DNA of 64,000 nt from Flavobacterium sp. (lineage in GTDB: Bacteria; Bacteroidota; Bacteroidia; Flavobacteriales; Flavobacteriaceae): NCBI RefSeq assembly GCF_027484705.1, contig NZ_JAIXSL010000007.1, positions 310,001 to 374,000 of the forward strand. Reading direction: 5' to 3'. The position numbers and the translations under genes are program-made. Positions 33,955 through 43,368 of this stretch are shown here, piece after piece (the first letter of the stretch is position 1; each line of letters starts with the position of its first letter). The notes under the pieces were generated by a model that saw nothing but the letters and a program-made list of their open reading frames with translations, did not search any database and was not told the DNA's origin.

Positions 33955-34041
33955 TAGCCCCGATAGTAGTGGAAATCCTTTTGTGCCGTTGTTCGGCGCG
34001 AAAGATTGGGAACGGATAGCGGGATGAGCTCCTGAAAAAAA
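33955..34041 (+). repeat. dispersed hairpin repeat, copy C
   Basis: TAGCCCCGAT, then CTTTTGTGCCG-TTGTT-CGGCGCGAAAG, then AGCGGGATGAGCTCCTG and A-run. The outer pairing is CCCG/CGGG, as in copy A and unlike copies B, D, E and F. It lies between divergent genes (phosphopantetheinyl transferase and ahcY). Confidence 0.85.
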
Positions 34042-34124
34042 TTATTTTATTGATTTTTAAAACTTTACAGTATTAAACAACTGATAATTATGAACAAATG
34101 TTTTTTAATTTCTAAGTTAATGCC

Positions 34125-34132
34125 TAAATTTG
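34125..34132 (+). promoter_or_regulatory. probable ahcY promoter -7 element
   Basis: TAAATTTG fits TAnnTTTG, 32 nt before the ahcY ATG. The -33 side has only T-rich sequence. Confidence 0.5.
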
Positions 34133-34164
34133 CCGAAAATTTTATAACAACAAATATAATATAA

Positions 34165-35481
34165 ATGAGTACTACGACGATGCCTTTTGTGGCTTACAAA
34201 GTAAAAGACATTTCTCTTGCCGCTTGGGGAAGAAAAGAAATTGAATTGGCGGAAGCTGAAATGCCGGGATTGATGGCGCTTCGCAGAGAATACAAAAACG
34301 AACAACCGTTGAAAGGTGCGCGTATTGCAGGTTGTCTTCACATGACGATCCAGACGGCGGTTTTGATTGAGACTTTGATCGCTTTGGGCGCTGAAGTGAC
34401 TTGGTCTTCTTGTAATATTTTCTCGACTCAGGATCAGGCTGCTGCTGCAATTGCTGCTGCGGGCATTCAGGTTTACGCTTGGAAAGGTCTTAACGAAGTG
34501 GATTTTGACTGGTGTATCGAGCAAACCTTATTCTTTGGTGAAGACAGAAAACCATTGAACATGATTTTGGATGATGGTGGTGATTTGACCAACATGGTTT
34601 TCGACCGTTACCCGGAATTGGTTCCTGGAATCAAAGGATTGTCTGAAGAAACTACTACGGGTGTTCACAGATTATACGAAAGAATGAAAAACGGAACTTT
34701 GGTGATGCCAGCCATCAATGTGAATGATTCGGTTACTAAATCTAAATTCGACAACAAATACGGTTGTAAAGAATCTGCAGTGGATGCGGTTCGTCGTGCT
34801 ACTGACATTATGTTGGCTGGAAAAAGAGTGGTTGTTTGCGGATACGGAGACGTTGGTAAAGGAACTGCTGCTTCTTTCAGAGGTGCTGGCTCTATCGTTA
34901 CCGTTACTGAAATCGACCCGATTTGTGCATTGCAAGCTGCGATGGACGGATTTGAGGTTAAAAAATTAAATACTGTTGTAGGAAATGCTGATATCATCAT
35001 CACGACCACAGGAAACAAAGACATCGTTTTGGGAAGCCACTTCGAGCAAATGAAAGACAAAACCATCGTTTGTAACATCGGTCATTTCGACAATGAAATC
35101 GACATGGCTTGGTTGAACAAAAACCATGGTGCATCTAAAATCGAAATCAAACCACAGGTTGACAAATACACGATTGCAGGAAAAGACATCATCATTTTGG
35201 CTGAAGGCCGTTTGGTGAACTTAGGTTGCGCTACAGGCCACCCAAGTTTTGTGATGAGTAACTCATTCACCAACCAAACTTTGGCACAAATCGAATTGTG
35301 GAAAAACAGCGCGAACTACAACAATGAAGTTTATATGTTACCTAAACATTTAGATGAAAAAGTAGCGGCTTTACACTTAGAGAAATTAGGCGTTGAGCTT
35401 GAAACTTTGAGAGACGATCAAGCAGCTTATATTGGTGTAGAAGTGAAAGGGCCGTTTAAACCGGAGTATTACAGATACTAA
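34165..35481 (+). CDS. ahcY: adenosylhomocysteinase
   Basis: 438 residues, full length. Substrate and NAD motifs are [61 protein letters not shown] (NAD-binding Rossmann loop), GHFDNEIDM and the C-terminal KPEYYRY that contacts NAD across the dimer. It hydrolyses S-adenosylhomocysteine to adenosine and homocysteine in the methyl cycle. Transcribed alone, with a terminator behind it. Confidence 0.97.
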   Translation: MSTTTMPFVAYKVKDISLAAWGRKEIELAEAEMPGLMALRREYKNEQPLKGARIAGCLHMTIQTAVLIETLIALGAEVTWSSCNIFSTQDQAAAAIAAAGIQVYAWKGLNEVDFDWCIEQTLFFGEDRKPLNMILDDGGDLTNMVFDRYPELVPGIKGLSEETTTGVHRLYERMKNGTLVMPAINVNDSVTKSKFDNKYGCKESAVDAVRRATDIMLAGKRVVVCGYGDVGKGTAASFRGAGSIVTVTEIDPICALQAAMDGFEVKKLNTVVGNADIIITTTGNKDIVLGSHFEQMKDKTIVCNIGHFDNEIDMAWLNKNHGASKIEIKPQVDKYTIAGKDIIILAEGRLVNLGCATGHPSFVMSNSFTNQTLAQIELWKNSANYNNEVYMLPKHLDEKVAALHLEKLGVELETLRDDQAAYIGVEVKGPFKPEYYRY

Positions 35482-35489
35482 ATTACATT

Positions 35490-35520
35490 GTAAGATTTTA
35501 GGATCTTGAGATTATAAGAA
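35490..35520 (+). repeat. GACTGTAAG-type repeat, short copy
   Basis: TTGTAAGATTTTAGGATCTTGAGATTATAAG is built from degenerate ~10-nt units of the same kind as the longer copies at 47353-47452 and 56590-56667. It lies between ahcY and its terminator. Confidence 0.45.
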
Positions 35521-35549
35521 AACCCTTGCTGAAAAGTGAGGGTTTTTTA
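35518..35549 (+). terminator. intrinsic terminator of ahcY
   Basis: AAACCCT and AGGGTTT flank a TGCTGAAAAGTG loop, followed by a T-run. Confidence 0.85.
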
Positions 35550-35632
35550 TTTATATTTACTTTCATTATTAACCACTCAACAACAACACCTTGAAACCGT
35601 AAGGTTCATTTATTCCAAAAAAATATAAACGC

Positions 35633-37645
35633 ATGAACAAAAAAATTACCATTTTCGGACTGCTACTGGTAGGAATGCATTCCTTTTCACAAATCATCAA
35701 CACCGCTCCGTATATTTTGACGGTGAATGAATTAAAACAATGGACAACTTCAGGCGTTACAGCTTCTACGAACTTAATTTCGACTGTAAATCTTGCACCA
35801 CGTTTTACAAATTCAGCAACACAATTCAATCCGGCATTGTCTGATGACATGAAAATTGCCTATTTACCCGATGGCATGAATAATTTCGGGAATTATTATG
35901 GTGAGCAAAGCCAGTTCAACCTATACAATTTCACCCATTGGGCTTATATTGACAAATTGGTTTGGTTCGGCGGTACGGCATCACAAACCATCCAATTGCC
36001 CTCTTCTCCTTGGGTGAATGCCGCCCATAAAAATGGTGTCAAAGTCTTTGGAAATGTATTCTTCGCGCCTACCGCTTTTGGTGGCTCGACGGCAACATTG
36101 ACCAATTTTCTTGAACAAGACATCAATGGGAATTTTGTAGCCATTCCCAAAATGATCGCAATGATGCAATACTATAATTTTGACGGTTGGTTCATCAATC
36201 AGGAAACCGCTACCAACGCTGCTACCGCTGTACTCATGCATGATTTTGTACGCGATCTTACAGCACAGGCGGAAGCTTTAGGTAAAGAAATTATGTGGTA
36301 CGATGCCATGAGGCTCAGTGGCGCCGTGGGTTGGCAAAACAGGCTCACCGCAAACAACAGTCCGTTTGTTCAGGACGATCAGGATAGCAACGGATCTTTT
36401 GAAACACGCGTAAGCAGCAATATCTTTATTAATTTTGGATGGGGCAGCAGTGCATTTCCCTTATCATCGAGAACCCGTGCGGATCTGATCGGCAGGTCTT
36501 CTTTTGATGTTTTTACCGGAGTTGATATTTGGCCCGGAAGAAACCAAGGTAATTTTGAAACCAATGGAAACACTTTTATGACCAATCTGCATGAAAATGC
36601 CACGACGCCTGTTACTTCGTTGGGGATTTTTGCGCCGAACTGTGTTTACAATAATTCAACTTACACCAATTTCAATAATGACCCAACGGATTTTACTTCA
36701 TTCTACAATGCCGAGAATCATTTGTTCTCTGGTGATGACAATAATCCCGCGACTGTAGATGCGACAGGCTTTAAAGGTTTGGCAAATTGGCTTCCGGAAG
36801 TTTCCGTAATCAATTCAATCCCTTTTGAAACTGACTTTTGCACAGGTCATGGCACTAAAAAATTCAATCTTGGGACACAAACCAGCTCCGATAGTTGGCA
36901 CGATATGAACAAACAGGCCATTTTACCGACTTGGCAATGGGCATTTTCAGAAAACAATGTGCTTGCGGCCAATTGGGATTTTACCGATGCGCTTTCGAAT
37001 GGCAATTCTATAAAAATTGCAGGGAACTTAACGGCAAACCATGCCATCGATTTGATGTTGTATAAAACAAAACTCCAGATTACTGAAGGCGTATATACCT
37101 TCAATCTTTTTTATAAATGTACTGATGTGAATGACACCAAAATGAAATTATTGGTTGTTTTTAGTGACAACATCGCGCAAAAATATGAATTCCCGGTCAT
37201 TGGCGGTTTTGGTCTTGGAAACAACTGGACCTATGGAGAAATAGCACTTCCTCTGGAATATTCCGGGCGCGAAATGGCGATGGTCGGACTGCGTTTCGAT
37301 TCAGCAACGGCCGTTTCAGATTATGTCATGAATGTCGGAGGCATCAACATCGGAAATGTCGTTTTAGGGTTGGCCGATCAGATTAAAAACAATTCATTCG
37401 TAACCATCAGTTATCCTGTTCAGGGCAATGCTCTGATACTATTCAATCTCAATTGGCCTTACGCTAAGCAATTACAATATTCAGTGACAGATATGCAAGG
37501 AAAAATAGTAAAAGAAAATACGATTTCTTTAGATGCTTCTATCAACTTTCCTTTCCAAACCAACGGAATGGCAGCAGGAACTTATATCGTGAAATTCACC
37601 GATCAAAGTAACCACAGCGAAATCAGGAAACTGATCGTCAAATAA
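35633..37645 (+). CDS. secreted endo-beta-N-acetylglucosaminidase (GH85) with T9SS sorting domain
   Basis: 670 residues. A signal peptide (ends near SFSQ) is followed by a GH85 barrel (~60-390): IAYLPDGMNNFGNYYG, FTHWAYIDKLVWFGG and the catalytic FDGWFINQE, where Asn189 assists and Glu191 is the acid. A beta-sandwich region follows (~400-580). The C-terminus (~590-670: MQGKIVKENTISL to SEIRKLIVK) is a T9SS sorting domain. GH85 enzymes cut the chitobiose core of N-glycans. A free-standing secreted copy suggests foraging on glycoproteins. No sulphatase or SusCD genes are next to it. Confidence 0.92.
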   Translation: MNKKITIFGLLLVGMHSFSQIINTAPYILTVNELKQWTTSGVTASTNLISTVNLAPRFTNSATQFNPALSDDMKIAYLPDGMNNFGNYYGEQSQFNLYNFTHWAYIDKLVWFGGTASQTIQLPSSPWVNAAHKNGVKVFGNVFFAPTAFGGSTATLTNFLEQDINGNFVAIPKMIAMMQYYNFDGWFINQETATNAATAVLMHDFVRDLTAQAEALGKEIMWYDAMRLSGAVGWQNRLTANNSPFVQDDQDSNGSFETRVSSNIFINFGWGSSAFPLSSRTRADLIGRSSFDVFTGVDIWPGRNQGNFETNGNTFMTNLHENATTPVTSLGIFAPNCVYNNSTYTNFNNDPTDFTSFYNAENHLFSGDDNNPATVDATGFKGLANWLPEVSVINSIPFETDFCTGHGTKKFNLGTQTSSDSWHDMNKQAILPTWQWAFSENNVLAANWDFTDALSNGNSIKIAGNLTANHAIDLMLYKTKLQITEGVYTFNLFYKCTDVNDTKMKLLVVFSDNIAQKYEFPVIGGFGLGNNWTYGEIALPLEYSGREMAMVGLRFDSATAVSDYVMNVGGINIGNVVLGLADQIKNNSFVTISYPVQGNALILFNLNWPYAKQLQYSVTDMQGKIVKENTISLDASINFPFQTNGMAAGTYIVKFTDQSNHSEIRKLIVK

Positions 37646-37654
37646 AACCCAACA

Positions 37655-37686
37655 AAAAACCCGATTCCAATGAATCGGGTTTTTTA
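37655..37686. terminator. bidirectional terminator between GH85 and rpmA
   Basis: AACCCGATTC (37658-37667) / GAATCGGGTT (37672-37681) has a T-run on the plus side and an A-run on the other, so it can serve both convergent genes. Confidence 0.88.
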
Positions 37687-37708
37687 ATATCCAAAAAATC
37701 TTTATTCC

Positions 37709-37969
37709 CTATGCTTCAAAAGCAACGATAGAAACGTATGATTTGTTGTCTTTTTTCTTTTGGAACTGTACCACTCCATCAACCTTTGCATGTAAAGTGT
37801 GATCTTTACTGATGTAAACGTTTTCTCCTGGATTGTGTTTAGAACCTCTTTGTCTTACGATGATGTTCCCGGCAATAGCAGCCTGACCTCCATAAATCTT
37901 AACACCTAAACGTTTCGATTCTGATTCTCTACCATTCTTGGAACTACCGACACCTTTCTTGTGAGCCAT
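37709..37969 (-). CDS. rpmA: 50S ribosomal protein L27
   Basis: 86 residues. The N-terminus [20 protein letters not shown] reaches the peptidyl transferase centre and needs no cleavage here. [21 protein letters not shown] is the core signature. It is the second gene of the rplU-rpmA operon, 23 nt behind rplU. Confidence 0.97.
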   Translation of the reverse strand: MAHKKGVGSSKNGRESESKRLGVKIYGGQAAIAGNIIVRQRGSKHNPGENVYISKDHTLHAKVDGVVQFQKKKDNKSYVSIVAFEA

Positions 37970-37992
37970 GACGTATTAGTTTTTAATGTTAA

Positions 37993-38367
37993 TTATGCTT
38001 CAGTTGTTTCATCTGCAGGTTCTGCTTTTTTAGCAGCTGCTTTCTTTTTAGTACCAGTCGCGCTGATGCCTTCGATTACAATTTGAGTAAGATACTGTCT
38101 GTGACCGTTTCTCTTTTTGAATCCTTTTCTTCTTTTCTTTTTGAAAACGATTACTTTGTCTCCTTTTAAGTGTTGTAACACTTTGGCTTCTACTGAAGCA
38201 CCTTCTACAGCCGGGGCGCCTAAAGTGATTGTGCCATTGTCATCCAATAAAAGAACTTTATCAAAAGAAACTTTTGAACCTTCTTCATTAGCTAAACGAT
38301 GAACATAAACCTTTAAGTCTTTGCTTACTTTAAATTGTTGCCCTGCTATCTCTACGATTGCGTACAT
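37993..38367 (-). CDS. rplU: 50S ribosomal protein L21
   Basis: 124 residues from the ATG at 38367 (MYAIVEIAGQQFKV), the invariant L21 start; the frame upstream of it is leader sequence. The core ends with KKRRKGFKKRNGHRQYLTQIVI, and a ~20-residue Ala/Lys/Glu-rich tail follows, as in other Bacteroidota. Confidence 0.96.
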   Translation of the reverse strand: MYAIVEIAGQQFKVSKDLKVYVHRLANEEGSKVSFDKVLLLDDNGTITLGAPAVEGASVEAKVLQHLKGDKVIVFKKKRRKGFKKRNGHRQYLTQIVIEGISATGTKKKAAAKKAEPADETTEA

Positions 38368-38400
38368 AACAATGATGTTTATTTGTTTATAAAATGGATG

Positions 38401-38430
38401 CAAATATACAACTAAATCCCATTCTCGCAA
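38401..38430 (-). promoter_or_regulatory. rplU-rpmA promoter
   Basis: TTG (38430-38428), 19-nt spacer, TATATTTG (38408-38401) on the minus strand, 34 nt from the rplU start. A full match to the Bacteroidota consensus with the same spacer as the rplM and TPP-riboswitch promoters. Confidence 0.8.
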
Positions 38431-38543
38431 CTACTTGGGGAAAAAAATTATTTCATCCGAAAATATCCTCACTTTTAATTAAAAAAGTATTTTTGATGCA
38501 ACGCGTTTGCCAAACCAACCGCTAAAGATTTAAATTTCTTTCT

Positions 38544-39866
38544 ATGAAAAAAATCCTACTCGCTATCGGCGCTTTCACCTTTGTCTGCGTGGCATCGGCT
38601 CAGAAAGTCGTTTTTGAAGAATTCACCTTAGACAACGGACTTCACGTGATTTTGCATCAGGACAAATCTGCGCCGGTCATCATCACTTCGGTCATGTATC
38701 ATGTCGGCACCAAAAATGAAAACCCGAACAGAACCGGTTTCGCCCATTTCTTTGAACACCTTTTGTTTGAAGGCACCAAAAACATCGGTCGCGGCCAATG
38801 GATGAAAATCGTTTCGGGAAACGGCGGCGTCAACAATGCGAATACTTCGGTTGATCGCACTTATTATTATGAGGTTTTCCCATCGAATAATCTGGAACTT
38901 GGCCTGTGGATGGAAGCCGAACGCATGCTGCATCCGGTCATCAACCAAATCGGGGTCGATACGCAAAAGGAAGTCGTCAAAGAAGAAAAACGACTCAAAG
39001 TCGATAACCAACCTTATGGAAACGTCTTCAAGGAAGTCAAAAGCCATTTGTTTTTCAAGCATCCGTACCGGTGGGATATTGACGGTTCGATGGATCATAT
39101 CGACGCGGCCACACTCGAAGAATTTCAGGCGTTCCACAAAAAGTTCTATGTGCCGAACAACGCCGTGCTGGTCGTAGCCGGAAATTTCGAATCGGCTCAA
39201 GCCAAAGAATGGATCAAAAAATATTTCGGTATCATCAAAAAAGGCGAATCAGTGGAAAACATCAACATTACTGAAGAGCCTATTACGCAAACCCTAAAAG
39301 CGCGTTTTGAAGATCCGAACATTCAGATTCCGGGCATCGTAGCCGCGTATCGCACCCCTTCAATGAAAACACGCGACGCAAGAGTTTTAGAACTGATTTC
39401 AACTTTATTAAGCGAAGGGAAAAGTTCAAGATTGTACAAAAAAATCGTCGATGACAAAAAAATGGCGCTTCAGGTTGGCACATTATCCATGAATCAGGAA
39501 GATTATGGCGCTTATGTACTTTTCGGACTTCCTTTAGGGCAAAATACCACAGAAAGCATCCTCAAAGAAATGGATGAGGAAATCGTCAAACTTCAAACGG
39601 ATTTGATTTCTGAACGCGATTTCCAGAAACTCCAGAACACAATTGAAAATGATTTTGTCAACAACAACGCGAACATAGAAGGCATTGCAGAAAATTTAGC
39701 AAGTTATTATCTATTGTATGGCGATGTCAACCTGATCAATACCGATATCGAAATGTACCGTTCAATCACACGCGAAGAAATCCGTTCGGTGGCCAAAAAA
39801 TACCTAAACCCAAACCAACGATTGTTACTCGACTATGTTCCAGCCAAAGAACCATCCCAAAACTAA
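38544..39866 (+). CDS. M16 family zinc metallopeptidase, active member
   Basis: 440 residues with signal peptide (ends near ASAQ). The inverted zinc motif HFFEH is at 68-72, with the third ligand Glu in KEEKRLKVDN (~147-148). GKSSRLYKKIVDDKKMA and the C-terminal half form the second M16 subdomain. Such periplasmic proteases pair with a partner lacking the motif; the partner gene starts 8 nt downstream. Confidence 0.92.
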   Translation: MKKILLAIGAFTFVCVASAQKVVFEEFTLDNGLHVILHQDKSAPVIITSVMYHVGTKNENPNRTGFAHFFEHLLFEGTKNIGRGQWMKIVSGNGGVNNANTSVDRTYYYEVFPSNNLELGLWMEAERMLHPVINQIGVDTQKEVVKEEKRLKVDNQPYGNVFKEVKSHLFFKHPYRWDIDGSMDHIDAATLEEFQAFHKKFYVPNNAVLVVAGNFESAQAKEWIKKYFGIIKKGESVENINITEEPITQTLKARFEDPNIQIPGIVAAYRTPSMKTRDARVLELISTLLSEGKSSRLYKKIVDDKKMALQVGTLSMNQEDYGAYVLFGLPLGQNTTESILKEMDEEIVKLQTDLISERDFQKLQNTIENDFVNNNANIEGIAENLASYYLLYGDVNLINTDIEMYRSITREEIRSVAKKYLNPNQRLLLDYVPAKEPSQN

Positions 39867-39874
39867 TCGAACCC

Positions 39875-41917
39875 ATGAAAAATAAATTTTTCCTTATCAT
39901 AAGTTGCTTGCTGAGTTCGACTCTACAAGCCCAGAATGATATTCAACCTAAATCAGGTCCGGCACCAAGCATTAATATCGGCAAACCCCAATACTTTGAA
40001 CTGACCAACGGTTTGAAAGTCATGGTCGTTGAAAACCATAAACTGCCCCGCGTCTCTTTCAATTTGTCCATCGACAACGCGCCATACGCTGAAGGCAATA
40101 GAAAAGGCGTGTCCACACTGACAAGTTTGCTTATCGGAAGCGGCAGCGAAACCATCTCAAAAGACGCCTTCAATGAAGAAGTTGATTTTCTTGGCGCTGA
40201 AATCAACTTCAGTAACAGCGGTGCTTATGCCAGCGGATTGTCAAAATATTCCAAACGGATTTTAGAACTCATGTCCGAAGGTGCCTTGCATACGGTATTT
40301 ACACAAAGCGAATTCGACAAACAGAAAACCAAACTCATCGAAAGCCTCAAAGCGACCGAGAAAAGTGTTACAGGCGTTTCAAGACGTGTGGAAAATGTTC
40401 TGGCATATGGAAAAAACCATCCTTTTGGTGAATTCACGTCTGAGGCTACGCTCAACAACATTACTTTCGCCGATGTGATCCTGAATTACAATACGTATTT
40501 CGTTCCCGAAAATGCTTATCTGGTCGTAGTCGGCGACGTAACTTTTAATGACATCAAAATCCAAATCGAAACGCTGTTCAGTTCGTGGCTCAAAGCTTCC
40601 GCGCCTAATAACAGCTATTCCGACCCTAGAGACGTACAGTATACACAAATTGCTTTTGTAGATATGCCAAACGCCGTGCAATCTGAAATTTCTGTGATGA
40701 ACTTAAACCATCTCAAAATGTCCGACAAGGATTATTTCGCGGTCATTGTAGCCAATCAGATTTTAGGCGGCGATTACAACAGTTATATGATGTCGAATTT
40801 GAGGGAAAAGCACGCCTGGACTTATGATGCCGGTTCGAATTTAGCGGCTAGCAAATACATCACACGGTTCATTGCCTATTCGGAAGTCCGCAATGCTGTA
40901 ACTGATAGCGCCGTTGCTGAGACCTTGAAGGAAATCAAAAGAATCCGTCTTGAAAAAGTCTCTGATTCCGAACTGCAAAACGTCAAAGCAAGCTACATCG
41001 GACAATTTGTGATGCAGATTGAAAAACCCCAAACGATTGCCGGTTATGCACTCAGAATTAAAACCCAGGAATTGCCCGAAGATTTTTACGAGAATTACAT
41101 CAAAAATATTTCAGCTGTTACCGCAGACGATGTTTTGCGCGTAGCCAATAAATATTTCCATCCCGAGCAGGCGCGTATTGTTGTTGTTGGCAAAGGCGAA
41201 GAAGTCTTGCCCGGACTCGAAAAACTCAAAATCCCGATATTCTATTTCGACAAATACGGTAATCCAACCGAGAAACCGAATTACAAAAGAGCGATTCCGA
41301 CTGGCGTTACGGCAAAATCCGTTTTAGAAAATTACATCAAAGTCATCGGTGGCGATAAAGCTTTGAAAAATGTAAAATCACTCGTTACGATTTCTTCGGG
41401 AACCCTTCAGGGCGCACCTGTGGAACTGACTTCGAAAGCAACTTCATCACACAAACAATTGCGCGAAATCAAAGTCATGGGCATGTCAATGATCAAACAA
41501 GTGGTCAATGACAAAACGGCTTACATCATCCAGCAAGGCCAGAAAAAAGAAATCACGGGCGAGGAATTGAAAAAAATGAAATCGAGCGCGGTGCCTTTCG
41601 ATGAATTGGAATTGTTGAACCAGCCGAATATCGTCCTTGAAAGCATAGAAACCTACAACGACGCCGACACTTATATTATCAAAGACGGCAATTCGAAATA
41701 TTACTTCGATGTCAAATCCGGATTGAAAGTAGCTGAAACGAAATCAATGGTAACCGCAACAGAAACCATCTCGCAAACGACGACTTTCAGCGATTACCAA
41801 GACGTCAATGGCATTAAGATTCCTTACGTGATGAATGTCAATATCGGCATGGATATCTTGCTCACAATCACCGATGTCAAAATCAATGAAGGCATTTCCG
41901 ATTCGGATTTCGAATAA
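39875..41917 (+). CDS. M16 family protein without zinc motif, fused to LolA-like domain
   Basis: 680 residues with signal peptide (ends near LQAQ). Residues ~35-440 are an M16 subunit in which the HxxEH site is replaced by LTSLLIGSGS, so it cannot bind zinc; it keeps the REKHAWTYDAG segment that completes the partner active site in M16B pairs. Residues ~455-680 form an added beta-rich domain (AKSVLENYIKVIGGDKAL, then YYFDVKSGLKV and NGIKIPYVMNV) resembling the outer-membrane lipoprotein-sorting (LolA-like) fold. It is translated with the active member. Confidence 0.88.
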   Translation: MKNKFFLIISCLLSSTLQAQNDIQPKSGPAPSINIGKPQYFELTNGLKVMVVENHKLPRVSFNLSIDNAPYAEGNRKGVSTLTSLLIGSGSETISKDAFNEEVDFLGAEINFSNSGAYASGLSKYSKRILELMSEGALHTVFTQSEFDKQKTKLIESLKATEKSVTGVSRRVENVLAYGKNHPFGEFTSEATLNNITFADVILNYNTYFVPENAYLVVVGDVTFNDIKIQIETLFSSWLKASAPNNSYSDPRDVQYTQIAFVDMPNAVQSEISVMNLNHLKMSDKDYFAVIVANQILGGDYNSYMMSNLREKHAWTYDAGSNLAASKYITRFIAYSEVRNAVTDSAVAETLKEIKRIRLEKVSDSELQNVKASYIGQFVMQIEKPQTIAGYALRIKTQELPEDFYENYIKNISAVTADDVLRVANKYFHPEQARIVVVGKGEEVLPGLEKLKIPIFYFDKYGNPTEKPNYKRAIPTGVTAKSVLENYIKVIGGDKALKNVKSLVTISSGTLQGAPVELTSKATSSHKQLREIKVMGMSMIKQVVNDKTAYIIQQGQKKEITGEELKKMKSSAVPFDELELLNQPNIVLESIETYNDADTYIIKDGNSKYYFDVKSGLKVAETKSMVTATETISQTTTFSDYQDVNGIKIPYVMNVNIGMDILLTITDVKINEGISDSDFE

Positions 41918-41936
41918 GATATACAAACCAACACTA

Positions 41937-41970
41937 AAAGCTGTCAATCTTGGCGGCTTTTTTTATTTTT
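41937..41970 (+). terminator. possible terminator after the M16 pair
   Basis: AAAAGCTG and CGGCTTTT flank a 10-nt loop, followed by T. The stem contains a mismatch. It touches the stop of the convergent EamA gene. Confidence 0.5.
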
Positions 41971-42829
41971 TGCTGGAAAGAAAAACGCCAAACAATATAA
42001 TCGCCGCACCTATATATTGTACGAAAGTCAACAGTTCGCCATCAAGAACGCCCCAAAAGAAAGCGACAATCGGAATCAGATACGTAACCGTAGTGGCAAA
42101 AACCGGCGACGACATCTGAATCAGTTTGAAGAAAAGAATGTTGGCCACACCGGTTCCGACAATACCGAGAATCAAAATAAAACCGGCGGAATGTTGCACT
42201 TTTTCAAGATGCACAATATCAAAGAAACCTGAAAAGTAAAGAATGATGCTCGCGGGAATCGACATCACTAAAAAATTCCCGGTGGTGATACTCAGCGGAC
42301 TTAAATCCGAAAGGTATTTCTTAATCAGATTTACATTGATTCCGTAACAAAGCGCGCCTAAAATCGCAAATGTCGCATAGCCGTAATTCTGGCTCGGATG
42401 GTGCATCGCGCCATTCAGAATCAGCAATGTCGTCCCTATAAAACCAATGATGACGCCTAAAACCTGCGCTCTTTTGTATTCGAGTTTGAAAATCAAAATT
42501 CCTAAAATCAATGCGTTTAAGGGTGTCAGCGAATTGAGTATCGAAGTAATCGAACTGTCGATATTGGTTTCCGCCAACGCAAAGCAATACGCCGGAATGA
42601 AAGTCCCGAACATGGCTGTGAGCGCGATAAATTTCCATTGCTGCAACGGAATTTTAGACAAACTTTTGAAGCCAATCAGCAATAAAAACAACGCAGCAAA
42701 AATAATCCGCAACGAACCCAACTGAAACGGATTCAATCCCACCAAACCTTTTTTAATCAGTATGAATGAGCTTCCCCAAATCAGGGCGAGTACCGCAAGT
42801 AAAATCCATTTGAGCTGTTTGGCCATCAT
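41963..42829 (-). CDS. EamA/DMT family transporter
   Basis: 288 residues with ten predicted helices in two EamA repeats. IWGSSFILIKKGL begins the first, and LNSLTPLNALILGI and the C-terminal TVTYLIPIVAFFWGVLDGE end each repeat. Inner-membrane exporter of metabolites; substrate unknown. A start one codon later is possible (MAKQLKW). Confidence 0.9.
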   Translation of the reverse strand: MMAKQLKWILLAVLALIWGSSFILIKKGLVGLNPFQLGSLRIIFAALFLLLIGFKSLSKIPLQQWKFIALTAMFGTFIPAYCFALAETNIDSSITSILNSLTPLNALILGILIFKLEYKRAQVLGVIIGFIGTTLLILNGAMHHPSQNYGYATFAILGALCYGINVNLIKKYLSDLSPLSITTGNFLVMSIPASIILYFSGFFDIVHLEKVQHSAGFILILGIVGTGVANILFFKLIQMSSPVFATTVTYLIPIVAFFWGVLDGELLTFVQYIGAAIILFGVFLSSKK

Positions 42830-42870
42830 AATCCTTTGTTAAGACTTCAAATTTGTAATAATTTTATGAA

Positions 42871-42898
42871 TTGTCGCTGTTTTTTTTGGTTATTTTTG
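42871..42898 (+). promoter_or_regulatory. promoter of the heavy-metal-associated lipoprotein gene
   Basis: TTG (42871-42873), 17-nt spacer, TATTTTTG (42891-42898), about 46 nt before the ATG. Confidence 0.65.
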
Positions 42899-42944
42899 TC
42901 CCGAATAAGCAAGATCAAATTGTCCCATTTATAAAATCCCCGTT

Positions 42945-43316
42945 ATGAATATTTCAAAATTACTTATAGCCGCTTCGCTTTCAGGCTTGGTATTTACCAG
43001 CTGCAAACAGACTGCAAGCGCGCCTGCTGAGAAAAATACCGCAGCTGCCGAAAAACATGCCATCAATCCTGAAAAAGTGGAAACCGCCTCTTTTACAATT
43101 ACCGGAATGACCTGCGCTATTGGTTGTGCGAAAACCATTCAGGACGAATTATCGGAAACTGATGGCGTTCAGAAAGCTACGGTTGATTTTGACAAAAAAC
43201 TCGCTACGGTTGCTTTTGACAGTTCGCTTCAAACTCCGGAATCAATCACAAAAATTGTAGAAGCCACCGCTGACGGAAAGACTTATAAAGTTTCCAATAT
43301 GGTCGCATCTAAATAA
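42945..43316 (+). CDS. heavy-metal-associated (HMA) domain lipoprotein
   Basis: 123 residues. The lipoprotein signal has a lipobox Cys at 20 (LVFTSCKQ), then an Ala/Glu-rich linker, then one HMA domain (~48-118): FTITGMTCAIGCAKTIQDEL and VDFDKKLATVAFD. The metal loop is C-x3-C (CAIGC) rather than the usual C-x2-C, a spacing often seen in Bacteroidota. It probably binds Cu+ or another soft metal at the envelope. No copper ATPase is adjacent. Confidence 0.85.
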   Translation: MNISKLLIAASLSGLVFTSCKQTASAPAEKNTAAAEKHAINPEKVETASFTITGMTCAIGCAKTIQDELSETDGVQKATVDFDKKLATVAFDSSLQTPESITKIVEATADGKTYKVSNMVASK

Positions 43317-43341
43317 GAAATCTGAAATTTTAAAATATATG

Positions 43342-43368
43342 AGGAACTCCAAAAGGGTTCCTTTTTTA
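43342..43368. terminator. terminator between HMA lipoprotein and gldD
   Basis: AGGAAC (43342-43347) / GTTCCT (43357-43362) followed by T to 43367, overlapping the stop of gldD on the other strand. Confidence 0.8.

Noticed and set aside
38628..39200. 190-codon antisense frame within the M16 gene
   Set aside because: The M16 protein with its zinc motif is on the other strand; the antisense protein shows no recognisable pattern.
42945..43316. Copper-export operon
   Set aside because: Only the HMA lipoprotein is present; there is no P-type ATPase or copper-responsive regulator around it.
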